From assembly GCA_007922225.1 (NCBI GenBank), contig ML679956.1, positions 14,109,049-14,173,048 on the forward strand: a stretch of 64,000 nt of DNA. The letters are read 5' to 3'. Shown here piece after piece: positions 46,080-58,559 of this stretch. A model generated the notes under the pieces. It was not told the DNA's origin and did no database searches. It worked only from the letters and a program-made list of their open reading frames with translations. Origin of the DNA: Emydura subglobosa. Lineage: Eukaryota; Chordata; Testudines; Chelidae. The position numbers and the translations under genes were made by a program. Numbering within the stretch: the first letter of the stretch is position 1; each line of letters begins with the position of its first letter.

Positions 46080-48480
46080 TAGTCTTTCACCTTAAGGTGG
46101 TCTGAGTTCTTCATAAAGAATCTTCCTTTCTGTGTAATTCTCCTTGCATTGCCAAATCAGATGCGCAATGATTTCTTGGACTTTGCATGTGTCACATACT
46201 CTGTCTTTGAGTTTGTTTAGTAAATATAAATGACCATTTTACTGTGACCTGTTCACACTCTAACTATAGTGGTTTTTCTTCTTGTATCATTTCTATTAAA
46301 TATACCATTATCCTTAAATTTAGGACATACATCATAGAACCTTTGTCTTTTTTCCTTTTTGGTCCATTGTTCTTTCCATTCTTTTTTAAGTTCTCTCTTA
46401 ACCAAAATTTTGAAATCCTGTTTACTCAGAGGGATCATAATATCAACCTCCTCATTTTTAAGGCATTTTTTGCTGCTTTATCTGCCATTTCATTGCCTGG
46501 TATCCTGATGTGCCAAAATCCATCCTATTACTATATAAATACCTAATTGTACTATCTCTGTCATTAACAATATTTTGAGTAAGTCATTTCTACGTTCCAC
46601 GGCTCCCTTTCTAATTGCCATATACCCGATAAAAAGTCAGATAGGATAGCCATAATAGTTGAGCATACATCCCTCGTCTAGGTCAGTGCCAACAGTATGC
46701 CCATCGATTCGGCTATGAGAATGGCCACAATATTGGATAGTCTCAGATCTCTTAATACCACATTCAGGGATACAAGAGGCTGTTCACACTCTACCCGTGC
46801 TGTCACCTGTAGACCATCAGTATAGATTTGGCAATGCTGACCCCATTTGCCAGGTATAAACTCATAAATCTTAGTCATCATATTTGATGGTACTGGCTTC
46901 TCTTTGTTTTATTGTATAATTCCAAATCCACAACTGGAGAGACAATGTCCAGCTATAGTTTGATTTCCCAAGACTAAATATTTAAATTTCTTCCAGTCCT
47001 TCCTTTTGACCCAAGTATTTTACCCACTTTTTGACCCTGTTAGCATTAGGGAGTTTGTGATGCCCAATTACTTCTTGTCTATTTAATTCCCAGCAATCCT
47101 CGGATAGTCAGTTAGTACTCTTATCTTCATTGTTTCCATTAACCTTAGCCCAAAAGGTTAAATCTAACAATTTCATCCTTAAATGTATAGGCATTTCTCC
47201 AGTTGCTACTTGCGACACACACAGCAGAGTTGTAATACTCACCCACATGCAATTCACAGAGCTTGGGCTTAGGTTGGCTCTAATTTTTTAAGTGTTGATT
47301 TAGAAGCTGAATTAAAGGTTTGTCATTCATCATCTGGTTTTATTAGTGCCCTATACAGTGTCAGCAATGTGTTCTTATCTGCACCTCAATTGTTCCCATC
47401 AATACTTTTAAGCAGATTCATCCTATCGATACGATCCTTCCAAGTTCGTTATTGAACATATCTCCTAAAAAAGTACAATTTTGAATTACCTGTATTTTTT
47501 CTGTATAGAGAGATAAGTTCCATTCTTCCTGAATCTTCCTTTTTGTGAAGATCATCCAACCCCTTTGTTTTAACAAGTGAGAACTTAAATTACCAAGTAT
47601 CTCCCCATTCTGAAATCTCAAGTGCCTCACGAGTTCTCTCCACAGTTATCTTAAGTCTTTGGTTCAGATACCACAGTCCTATGCAAATAAAGTAATACCT
47701 ATTCTTGTCCCTATACTGTCTGGGAGATCATTAAATCATAATGTTAAATAGGGTTGGGCTGATAACACTCACCTGTGGAGTGCCATTAGAAGTTTATAAA
47801 TACTCAAAGCCACCCCCACCCAGACTTGTATGCTTCTATCACTTAAGAAGTCTCATCCAACAAAGCATTCTTCCTCTTATTCCAATTGCAGTAGTTTATA
47901 CAGCAAGCTTTTCCTCCGTAACATGTTATATACATTTTTTCAATGTCCAAATGATAGCTATCAAACTCTGTTCATGGTTTTTTTGTATTTGTTTCTACTC
48001 TTACAATATGATCAAGTGTGCATCTTCATTTCCTGAAACCACTTTGTACGCAGTTTATAATTTAATTTTTCCCACGTATATAGGTAGGCTGGCTGCTTCT
48101 ACAACTCCCTTTATTATATTATGAATTTCCTGTATTTTCTCTCTTATCCAATTGGTACTTAAATACTCAGCATGCTTACTCTTCAGGAGTCCCCAATTTG
48201 CTTTTCTAAGGCTCCAGGTAGGAATTACTTCAGTGTTGTCACCATTACTTTGACCTTGTAATTAGCGTAGGGAAATGATCACTCCCCATTCCATCTTGTT
48301 TATAGATTTCCCAGCTGCACCTACTTCTTGCAATTCCCAGATATAAACATGAAAAAGTTCCATACACTAAATTAAACCTAGTAGGTGCTCTAGTATTGAC
48401 TATAAACTTAGATAGCTGGCAAATTACTTTTATTTTTCCTAAAAATGTAGTTTTAAGAAGTTTCTCAGACTTTCTTATGT
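46080..48480 (-). mobile_element. LINE with endonuclease, RT and RNase H, copy A
   Basis: Reading the minus strand, an apurinic-type endonuclease C-terminus comes first, with TRFNLVYG near 48395 and GSDHFP at 48285-48271. RT palm pieces follow (YHLDIEKMYNML, then LLYKLLQL at about 47960-47870, then an NGTPQxSVISPTLF-like block at 47788-47745). Next is a thumb-like block, LSLYTEKIQVIQN (about 47520). Last comes an RNase H domain: IYTDG (about 46830), AESMGILLAL (about 46720) and GNEMADKAAKNA (about 46495). It ends in IMIPLSKQDFKILVKRELKK, shared with copy B. Stops and frameshifts are many. The EN-RT-RNase H order is that of I-group LINEs. Confidence 0.8.
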
Positions 48481-49162
48481 GTACCTTCTAATAAACTTCC
48501 ACCCTGCATTTTTACTGCACCTAATCCATTCTACTGTTTAAAGGATTAACATCTCTCTACATCTTCAGCAAGTGATTTGATAATTGTAGATGTTGATCCT
48601 TTTCCTTATTCTTTTTATCATATTCATCTGCTCCCTCTTTTTCAGATACAGATATTTCCATTCTTTTTTTTCTTCCTAATCTGAAGCCATTCCTCATCCC
48701 TTGCTTCTTCTCCCCCCTCATTTCCCCCATATAATGTCCAGCCTCTCTCTCAGCATGTATTTCTAGCACTCATCAGCCAGCCCACGCTGCCCCTGAATTC
48801 ATAGCCCAGGACACTTCTTTTCTCAGGTTTATCCCTTATATAGGCCCAACTTGCTACTTCCCAGCTGAACGTCATCTTCCATTAAGCTTTCATTGAGCCC
48901 TGGCTCTCCTACAGGGCTGTATATAAGGTAAATTGACCCAATTAAGCATGGACACCCCATCAGTTTCCTTATTCCACATTACTATATACAAAAAGCTCTT
49001 GACCTCTAGGTGGCACTATATTACAAATTGATGTTTTCCCTTTAATATATTTTTAACATATATAAATTCAGCATTTTAAGGTGGACTTATGGTTTAAAAT
49101 ATAAGCTAATTAGTCTAAATATTTCATATGCAGCCATTAGGAATTAATTGGGCAATCATCTA
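48481..49162. other. Intergenic DNA upstream of LINE copy A
   Basis: This may include more 5' sequence of the LINE on the minus strand (Lys/Glu-rich frame at 48769-48557). It also has a stretch around 48800-48960 with GGCTCTCCTACAGGG and TATATAAGGTAAATTGACCC that looks like another dispersed repeat. Nothing is firmly assigned. Confidence 0.4.
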
Positions 49163-49212
49163 GTAACAGGTTTGTGATTTTATACATATATATAAAATCA
49201 CAAACCTGTTAC
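49163..49212. repeat. Near-perfect 50-bp hairpin
   Basis: GTAACAGGTTTGTGATTTTA at 49163-49182 is perfectly inverted at 49193-49212, with a 10-base loop of TA steps. A 20-bp perfect stem suggests the fused ends of a small palindromic element or a hairpin-forming transcript. No larger element could be drawn around it. Confidence 0.85.
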
Positions 49213-51185
49213 AATTGTGGAATTAGTTCTTTTGAAGTGATATGGAGCACATTGACTTCCTAGAAAGAATATGGAATGGTGCTTCAGAACCTTTGTTTGT
49301 TTACACACTGTAAATAAAATAACAATGGAACAGGAAGTCTGGAATATTAATGCTGCAACATCCTGAATAAACTTTTCATGGTGGTAGTTCTTGAAAAAAG
49401 GTAACTGTCTTTCTTCCCAATCTTTGTACCTTGCTCCTTGGCAAAGTGATCCGAGATGCAGAAAATTGAAAATGTGTACATATATTGTATTAAATCTACA
49501 GCCTTGAGTAGACATTGGTTCTTGAGAATTTTTCCTCTCGATGCTTTTCAGTAAACTTACCTGTTTCATTCTGTGGGGGAAATAAACACTGAACATGTTA
49601 TACCATGGTGCATTTGAAACTCTAGTAAAGCTGGTGTTCAGTGAAAAAATGAAATTAACAACTCTCCTAGCATAAATACTACATAAATGAAAACAAAGAG
49701 AAGTTACAGAATATGATTATTTATTTATTTGTCATAGAGCTCATGATGATTTACACATTTTCCCAGACATTCAGTAAAGAATGAATCCTGCCCTGAGGAG
49801 CTCTTGAAGTGTTTTCTCCAAAGATAAAAACAAACTTGTCCATCTCCTACTCCTTCCACCCACTCAATGTTCACCCTTTACCCTGTTATACTAGAACATT
49901 TGTACGCTTTTTACTGATAGGGCAGTAAACTAAAAGAGGCTACTGTATTTGCATTGCTACCTAGCTTTTTACCAGATTTACCCCAGTCAAAAAATGTGTC
50001 TTAATAAGGCTTCTCAGAACAGATTTTGTGCCTCCATTTGGAAAAGGAAAACCTTTTTCATTCCAAGCACTTTTTTTTTTAAGTTTCTAAAGATGTTTCA
50101 GTAATTTTGAAGCATTTTTTCCCATGCCAAGCCTAACATAAACATGGATACATTTTGTAACAGTCATGTACTTTGCCAGAAGGCATTCAAATATTCCAAT
50201 GAAATTTTGTTGTTGTTGTTGAGATAAAAGAAGCTTTGTTTATTTACTATTTTACTAACAGACTGATTCTCTGTAAAATTCAGTGCCTGGTGTTTTTATA
50301 ATACACATTTGCAGATCACATGAGTGACATCCATATATTTTGTTACATAAACCAACAGGGAATCCATAGTTATTCTGTATGCCAGATCATAAGGTCCTTA
50401 CTCCAGCTGGCTTTAGGACTTAGCATGTTGTGCTTTGTGATTACATATGTTGTTTTTCTTTTTGACCTAGGTTGTATCATACTCTGTTTCCTAATATAAT
50501 TAAATCAATTTTTTGTAGTTCTGGATCAGTCCAGGGTGGAAGGCTTTAGTAATAAAGTGGTTTTTTTTCCGCCAAGAGTAGGGCAAAGTTAAAATATATA
50601 TATATCTTCAGTTTATTCACCAAGTTGCTAATACATTGAATTCTATTTGTTTTTCTCTGGAAATCTGATCAGCTTCTCAATAGAGGAAAAGAGGAACATA
50701 CCAGATTGTATTTGTATTCTAACCAGTCCAGTGTCCTACCCTTGGTTAATGTATGTGGCTTCAGAGGAACAAGAGTTGTCACCAGATTTTGATGCAGTCA
50801 TCAAATGCAATGTCAAAATATTTTGCCTTGTAGTTCTTTGTGGCTGCATATGGCACAATATCTTCCCTTTTCACACTCCCTTTTTTTAGTTTCTAGGAGG
50901 ATCCCGGCACTTGAAGTCCATTTATTCAGCTCTCCTCTTGCTAACTCATATTTTTCAGCCAAAATGGGAACTAGAATCTATATTCAGCACATTCTTATTC
51001 TCTAAGAGCAGACTCACTAAGATGTGGACTAAACCGAATCCCCATGCAGTTTCCTGAAGAATATATATAGCTCTAGAGTAAAAGGTTTAGGATCCCTGAC
51101 TGTTGCAGTGTTTTAGGACCCTCTGTACAGAGGCGGGGCATTCTGCTGACTCACTTGGCATCCAGACCAGCTGCATTGTCATCAG
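49213..51185. other. Intergenic AT-rich DNA
   Basis: Simple tracts (GTT at about 50210, TA at about 50600) and an old repeat-like piece at 49725-49815 are present. No gene was recognised. Confidence 0.5.
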
Positions 51186-51189
51186 ATAC

Positions 51190-51600
51190 AAATAATCATA
51201 GAAATCAAAGATGTAGAGGTGGAAATGACTCAGACTTTAAGGTCAGAAGGGACCATCATCATCATCTATCTGACCTCCTGCACGCTGCAGGCCACAAAAC
51301 CTGACCCATCATTCCAGTTGGCGAATAACCTCTGTCTGAGTTACTGAAGTCGTCAGATCTTGATATAAAGACTTGAAGTTACAGAGAATCCACCATTTGC
51401 TCTAGTTCAGACCAGCAAGAGACGTGTACTCCATGCTGGAGAGGAAGGTGAAAAACCCACAGGGTCTCTGCCAATCTGACCTGGGGAAAAATTCCTTCCC
51501 AACCCCAAATAAGGCAATCAGTTAGACCCTGAATATGTGGACAAGAGTCATCAGCTAGAAAGCTGGGAAAGAATTCTCTGTAGTAACTCAGAGTCTCCCA
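51190..51600 (-). mobile_element. CR1 LINE 3' end
   Basis: AATCATAGAAATC at the left is the complement of the ATTCTATGATT-type CR1 3' terminus. It is followed by AAGGTCAGAAGGGACCATCA, then TCTGACCTCCTGCA and GAGAATCCACCA, all known from CR1 tails in turtles and birds. The element therefore lies on the minus strand with its 3' end at the left, 5'-truncated as is usual for CR1. Confidence 0.85.
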
Positions 51601-52099
51601 CTCTAGTGTCCATTTCCTGCCTTTGGAGATATTGCTTGGAAATAATACAGTGCTATGATCCAGCTAGGATATAAGATGGTTTTATTGGGTTCAGAGAATT
51701 CAGCAGCGTGAAGTGTTTTTGCCTTGTCCAGCTGGTGTCCTACACTCTTCAATGCAACGCTGCTTCCAGACAGCATTGCTTTGTTATTCACTCGACTTTA
51801 CAAGCCTTGTCACAGTTAATTGGATTTGTGACGTGTTCAGATGTTTATTTCTTGACTCCTCTGTCCTTTCCGTTGCACAACACACATGCACATAGAAACT
51901 ACAGTAGATAAAATGTCACATGAATTAACAGAGGACCTAAAAATATGCAGTCATGCATGGATATACAGTGAAAACTTTAAAATGTTCAGGGAGCTGCATA
52001 CTTAAAATATTTAATTCTAATACATATAAATATATATTTTACTTAGCTTCTGTTTTGTTCATATTCATAGATGTGACATAGTCCTTTTATTTAATCACA

Positions 52100-52985
52100 T
52101 CTATGGTTATCCAGGCACTCAAATATTGATGCTCTATGGACATCATCACCATCCTGCCTGTCACTTTGGCCTGTAACCTGGGCATCATCAACTCAGACTT
52201 CTCTCTAGGTGCTCAAATTCAGGCTACGTCTAAGTCTTGCTGATTCTTTCTGTGTGCCATCTTTGAGATAGGGCCTTGCTTATCCATCCACAAAACTAAA
52301 ATCCTCATCCAAGCTTTCATCATCTTGCATGTAAATTACTACAACTTTCTCCTCCTTGGCCTTGAAAAATGCAATTCTGCCCCCCTCATGTCCATTTCAG
52401 AATACTGCTGCAATGATCATTTTCCTACCCTGTTGCTTTGACCATTACCCCCTCTCTTTACATTCCTCCACTGGCTCCCCCATCTCTACTCTATCAAACA
52501 TAAGCTTCTTTGTATTCACTTTCAAGGCCTTTCATGGTCAATCCTTACCCTATCTATCATCTCTCATTGGCTTTTGAGCTGTGGATGCCCGCCTCTGATC
52601 ATCCATTTGTTAAATTTTAAAATAAGCACCTTCATGCTTTCTCTCATGCTGTTGCACACTCTTGAGGAGCACCCCATAAACATCTGCAAAGCTACCTCAT
52701 TATGCACCTTCAAATCCCTCATCAAAACTCTCCTTTACTGTGATGCCTATAAAAACAGTTAGGCTGATAGTGTGCTGAGACTACTGCCTATCATAGTGAC
52801 CAGCGTTGTCTCATTGTTTACTTGTGCTCCCTCTTCTTTCTATAGCCACCTGTTGTCTCTTATCTTGTCTTATACTTATATTGTAGGATCCTTGGGCAGA
52901 GGCTGTCTTTTTTGGTCTGTGTTTGTACAGCACTTAGCACAATGGGGTCCTCATCCATGACAGTACTATTGTAATACAAATAATA
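52100..52985 (+). mobile_element. L2/CR1-like LINE 3' fragment
   Basis: The plus strand reads as the RT C-terminus of an old LINE, for example CACTTTGGCCTGTAACCTGG, CTGGCTCCCCCATCTCTACT and CATCTGCAAAGCTACCTC. A tail, TTTGTACAGCACTTAGCACA, ends in AATACAAATAATAA. The matching consensus is widespread in turtles and other amniotes. Stops break the frame. Confidence 0.75.
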
Positions 52986-52989
52986 ACCT

Positions 52990-55385
52990 ATATAATAAGA
53001 TTCCAGAATCACCACTCTGTTTCGTTCTGAAACCTAGAATTTCTGAGGAGCTACTGTGAAGTGATGGAAACAGTACAAGCATGGCTGAGGACTCTCTTTG
53101 TTTAGAAAATCACCAGGTTCAATCATTATTGGGGTTGGTCTTGTCATCCAATTTTTATGTTCTCAGTCATTTTTGACCTTTTAACACGAGATTTTATGAA
53201 TTACACCCATGCAACAGCACAGGCTTTCAGCTACTAGTAATGAATAATAATAATAAATGTCTAGGTAGATATTATTGCAAGTGTATGCTATTTTGGAAAA
53301 GAAAACAATAAAGCACAATAAAATTTGAACTTGTTTTTTGGTAAAAATCTATACAAAGTATTTGACAAACATCTGATGTTAACTAAGGCCACTGCCTACA
53401 ATCATCACTTCATTATATGTTCCATGTAATGATTTTCATTTACAGTTTATAAGCCTGGATGTAGACTCTGAGCTACATGCTGAAAAATAGCTAAAAATTT
53501 TACACTTTGAATTGTGTATTACTTTTTACTAGTAAGATACTTTGATGCCAAGATTTATAAATAAGCAGAAAAACAAGGAGATTGCTGATGCTGCAAAAGT
53601 GACCATATGAAGCCTTTTAAAGCAAAAAGTGACAAAGGAGGGGAAATGCACTGACATCTACATACTGCAGGAAATCAATAGCAGATGTGCTAGACAGCAG
53701 GCCTTCAGAAGTATATGGTGTTAACAATACCTGTGTATTTGGTTACAAAATGTTTGACAGACTGGAAATGCATGGATATCCCATAAGAACGTGGTACATA
53801 CATAAAAGCCTAGTGACACAACCAACATGGCAGTCATAATGGATGTAGCAAGATACTGCAGATTCTATATTGTCTGGTTTTAGAAAATACCGAGTCATGT
53901 TTGTTACCAGCACCCCATCCATTCATGTATTTGGGTTTAATCAATATAAACAAAGGGCTGTCCAGACCCATTTATGTGTTTCTAACAATGTGTGTTACCA
54001 TCCCTTCATAAGTTAGGATTTACATAATGCAATGTAGTACCAGCATTATTAAAATATCAAAGCGAGAGTGGGGCCCCAATTCAGAAAAGAGTTTAAGCAC
54101 ATAAGAAACTTTATATTTATACTAAATCACACTGAAGTCAGTAGCTATGCAATGGAGCCATTCTATATTTTACGCCAATGGAGGATCTGGTCATTTGTGA
54201 TAACAATATACTGCAGTGAGAGCTGATATTAAATATTTGTTCAGAAGTGTGGTGAGATGACCATTTTTAGTGCATGAATTTTGAGGTGTGTAGCTTACTA
54301 GGTGTGAATTAGCAAGATTCTGCTATGTTATTAAACTGTACAAAGATAATAAGGAAATCAAAGCACAGTTAATTGATGATTAACTGTAATCACTCAGGTA
54401 AAAGACTATGGGCCTGATTCATCATTACATTATTCCAATTTTACATCAGCATAACTCCACTGATTTCAATGGCTGTAAAACTAGAGTTTTTACAACCCAA
54501 CTATGAGTTAAGACCAAGCTTTGCTTCACTGTTTATCAGACATGCTAAGTATGTAACATGGTGAAAATAGGAAACAAGATACTAGGGTGTATTAGAAGGA
54601 GATAGAGAATATTACTGAAAACAGTATAATGCCCTTGTCTTAAATATAGGAAGAATCTCGGTTCCGAAGTACAGCTGTTTTGCACCAGTCCACCATCAAC
54701 AAAATGACTGTAATGTTAGTAGATCTGGCTGTCTGGGGATTCCCCAGTATGGGGGAAATGTAGGTCTGCTAGAGTGGCTCCTATGCCACCCTCACTTCCA
54801 GCTCCTGGTGTAAGGTGTATAAATTTGAAAAGTGAGCATGGCCAGAGCATTTCTTTGCCTTGATGATCCCCAGTTGTACCTCAAGACTGGCGTGGCATCT
54901 GGCTCCCCCAGGACCAGATTATAATGGGAGGAGACATACAGGTAGCTTAACGCCACCTTTATTGCCGCCCCCCCCCCCCCCCCCCCCAAGGTGCACTATA
55001 CACAGAAGAGCCAGATGCAAGGACCGGACACGCTGTGTTTAATTCCTTTCAGTCTTCTCAAAAAGGTTATGAAAGGAAAGGAAAAGATCCAGAGAGGGGC
55101 AATGAACAGGATGAGGACATGGAAAGATTCCCATAGGAGAAAGATTTGAAAAGATTTAAACAGTTTAGTTTAGAGGGAACAGAAATAAAGAGTTGTTGTG
55201 GTAAAGGTATACAAAATCATGAATAATACAGAGAAGGTAAATCAAGCCACACTTATTTACCCCTTCAGACATGACAGGAACAAGAGGATATCCAATGAAA
55301 TTAATAAGCAGCACATTTAAAAAGTGGTACATTGAAATATTTTGCTACTTAGCAAATACTAAACTATGCATGTCTGTAACAATGC
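52990..55385. other. Intergenic DNA with old repeat pieces
   Basis: The fragment at 54410-54500 (GGGCCTGATTCATCATTAC, then AACTCCACTGATTTCAATGG) is an old amniote repeat. There is a run of about 20 Cs at 54968-54987. No gene was recognised. Confidence 0.5.
54968..54987. repeat. Poly-C run
   Basis: About 20 consecutive Cs follow ATTGCCG. A tract of this length is prone to sequencing and assembly error. Confidence 0.9.
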
Positions 55386-55387
55386 AC

Positions 55388-56250
55388 TGTGGCCTTCCTT
55401 GAAGCCTAGGCCTGAGGAAGGGTCGCGATGCCACTAGTGGACAGAACCAGGTTCTACAGGCCAAGCCACCCAGAAGCAGAGAGGTGGAGCCAGGGCCAGG
55501 GAGAGAAATATAAAAGGCCAGCCCAACAGCTCAGTCAGAGGGAAGCTACTGCCTGAGGTAGATGTGTTTTCTCAGAGGCTGTGGTTTAGGCCTGACCCTG
55601 TTTGGAGCAACTGCCCCACTGACTGGGGCCTCCAAAGCCTGCCTGGATTGCTAGGCCCGAGTGACCGGAGAGGACCCTAGTAGCTGGGAGCAGCTACCTG
55701 AGCCCTCTGGATGGGAGAAACCTCCTGAGGCCGGCCCTGACCTGGAGGAACTGCCTGACATAGGGAACCCACAGAGGTGGACTGAACCTTGTGGACCAGA
55801 GGAAGCCCTGGGACCTGGAGGAGCTGCCCTCCGCTGACAACCCCAAGGAGTTTCTGGACCTGCCACCAGTTGATGGTGAGAGACTTGCAGGATGCCCGCT
55901 TGCTGACTACAGTGACCTGGAGAGAGATGAGTGGATGCAGATATCCCCCCCAACCATCCTGGGAGTGCTTGGCTTCCTCTGCACTGCTGGTCAGAGGACA
56001 CTGAGCTTTGTGAGCCCCACCTGACTGGAAGACCAGAGGCTATAGACCACTGTTCCTGCCCTGCCTGCTTGAGGGCTGGGGGCTATTGTCTATTTTGCCA
56101 GCCCTGCCCAGCTTGAGGGCCGGGGGTTATAGACTGTGTGTACTTGACAGCCCCTCTTGAGAGCCTCCTAGCTTTATAGTGCTATCCCAGCCCTCCCCCA
56201 CTCTTACTTAATCCTGGCCCTCCCTCTTACAGGTACTGCCCAGTTGGTCT
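55388..56250 (+). repeat. Turtle-type dispersed repeat, copy 2
   Basis: This is the second copy of the repeat at 37600. Shared parts are AATATAAAAGGCCAGCCCAA (about 55508), then EELPSADNPKEFLDLPPVD in the plus frame near 55815-55875. A right part has GAGGGCTGGGGGCTATTG units (56080-56130). It abuts the truncated 5' side of LINE copy B, so the boundary near 56250 may mark the insertion point. Confidence 0.7.
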
Positions 56251-56257
56251 GTCAGGC

Positions 56258-58345
56258 CCTCTTTCCAAAGGAAATAAGTGCAGGAATAGGCATTATATTA
56301 TTTGTTGATGACTGTGTAATTTGCTGATGGATTGTGCCATATGAAAGTGCCACCAAAAGAATCAATAATGCACTTCAGGGGAGTATAAAATGGGAAATAG
56401 GTGGGACTTGAAGTTCTCTATTGACAAAACTAAGGGAATGATCTGCACAATACAGAAGATTCAAAAAGAGGTAAAGTTTTATATATGCACTGTATATATA
56501 AAACCAGCAGAAAAGTACAATGATAAAATACAGATTTGTAGGTGTAATATTTGTTGATAAGCTCAGCTGCAGGGACCATACTGAAGTGCAAAGGAAGAAT
56601 CAACCTACTTAAAAGTATATCCAGAATCCCCTGGGGAGCAGATAAGAAAATGGCGATGATGCTAAATAGAGTGCTAAGCAGACCTATTATTGCCTATGGC
56701 TGCCAGGCCCACCAGTCAGCATCGAGAACAAATCTGAGAAAACTAGACTATATCCAAACACAGGCATTGTGTATAGCATGTGGTGCCTTCATTACTACAC
56801 CTCTGCTTGTAATGCAGATAGCAGCCAGAGAGATGCTTATCATTCCTAGAATGAAGCTCCTAGACTTAACCTTTTGGGCCAAAATTCTAGGTCATAGTGA
56901 AGATAACACTGAGGCCTGGTGTACACTACAGATATAGGCTGATGCAAGGCAGCTTATGTTGACCTAACTATGTTAAAATTTCGCTCCCGCTGACGTAACT
57001 GCTCTGCTATGCTGATCTAATAATTCCACCTCCATGAGAGGTGTAGAGTCAATGTCAATGTAATTAGGTTGATGCAGTGTTAGTGTAGACACTGTGTTGG
57101 TTACTTCGACTGTTATTGGCTTTCAGGAGCCATCCCACCATGCCCCTCACTGATAGTACAGTCGGTACAAGTGCTCCTGGTGAGGATATGCAGCTCCGAC
57201 GCAAGATGCACAGTGTAGACACACAAAAGCAATTTAATTACTGCAGTGGCTGGATGCTAACGTAACTTAGGTCAACATAATTTTGTAGTGTAGACATGTC
57301 CTAAGCTAATAAGGTAAAGAAGTGGATAGAAGATCTCAATGAAAAGGAAGGCTTCACTGGAAAATCACTGGAAAAGCACTACCCCTCCTGCAATAGACAT
57401 AGAATTATATAATACAATAAACAAAAGGAGAAGAAGAATAAATATACAAGATATAGCAAGTTAATATATCTGTGATAGATAAGTAAGGACACTACAATCA
57501 AATGTATACTGATGGCTCCAAAGAGGAACAAATGGGTAGAGTGGGAACTGCTTTGTGTGTGCCTGCATTTGGACTCAAGAAAGCCATAAGGCTAACTTTA
57601 TCTCTGTCTTTATGGCTGAGCTAACAGGGATATTGCTGGCACTAATTTGAGCCTCAGATGTGCAGCCAGCTGCTGTGGCCAACTTGTCTGATTCCTAATC
57701 AGGGTTGCAGACACTATGCAATGGCAAATCTTACAGCAGAAATTATATACTTAATGAAATATTACTGCTAACAACTGAATTGGAGCAATTGGATGTGACC
57801 ATGATAATAGCATGGATCCTGGAACATGTAGGGATAGTTGGCAATGAACTGGCAGATAAAGAGACAAAGTGCTATTAATCATGAACAAGTTGACCTAGAG
57901 ATCCCCATAAGCAAATTGGAATTTAAATACTTAATCAAAAATGAGCTAAGGAAGGAATGGCAAGACTGTAGGTACATGAAATGAAGGGGAAAATATTCCA
58001 TGAAATATGCCCAATGATTGAAAATGTTGATATAATCCAAGGCCCTGAGAGGAAGAGTGAAGTGGCTGTATTCAGAATTTTAAGAGGTCACGGCTATCTG
58101 TTGCTAATAAACAAACATAAGGATAGACTATGCAAAACATGTAAGGTCCAGAAATGATAGATCTCTGATAGAACTGTAAAGACTGTACCGATGAAAGGAG
58201 ATATTTATATGAAAACTCAGAAGCCTTAGAGTAACAATTTTCTTTGCAACACCTAGCCAGAATACAAGGAAAATGGGGCCCAGTTAAAAAGCTATTCTAT
58301 AATTTTTTAAGAATACAGATGAAGAAAGATGACTGATTTTTGTCA
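56258..58345 (+). mobile_element. LINE with RT and RNase H, copy B
   Basis: It begins inside the RT palm, with GIILFVDDCVI at about 56287-56325 (the FVDD catalytic box). The thumb region follows as ILKCKGRINLLKSISRIPWG, then IIAYGCQAHQSASRTNLRKL and LDYIQTQALCI (56575-56800). After an inserted short element comes RNase H: MYTDGSKEEQMGRVG (about 57502), MAELTGILLALI in another frame (about 57611) and GIVGNELADKETK (about 57828-57870). The tail IPISKLEFKYLIKNELRKEW (about 57902) matches copy A. Catalytic-type D, E and D positions remain recognisable, though stops break the frame. Confidence 0.82.
56912..57304. mobile_element. Short non-autonomous element inserted in LINE copy B
   Basis: GGCCTGGTGTACACTACAG on the left and TGTAGTGTAGACATGTCCTAAG on the right are inverted copies. 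Internal GGTTGATGCAGTGT and CTAACGTAACTTAGGTCAAC show it is the same family as 41513-42077. It splits the region between the RT thumb and RNase H of copy B. Confidence 0.78.
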
Positions 58346-58559
58346 TAACTTATCTATGAGATTCAGTGAATGGCCTTCATAGACTCAGAAAGTGAGTCTG
58401 CTGCATCATAAAACCCAAGAAGAAGGGAGCTGAAGGGCTATCAGTAGGGGATTATGGCTGGGCAAGGGGCTTTGGAGTGAGGATAGGCAGAATGTCTGAA
58501 GAGTTGGGGAGACACTGGCTGAAGGAGGCTGCTGGTCCCCACGACTAGGAGGGAGGACA

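Noticed and set aside
49198..49596. 132-codon minus-strand open frame
   Set aside because: No recognisable domain, and it begins or ends within the hairpin region. Probably chance.
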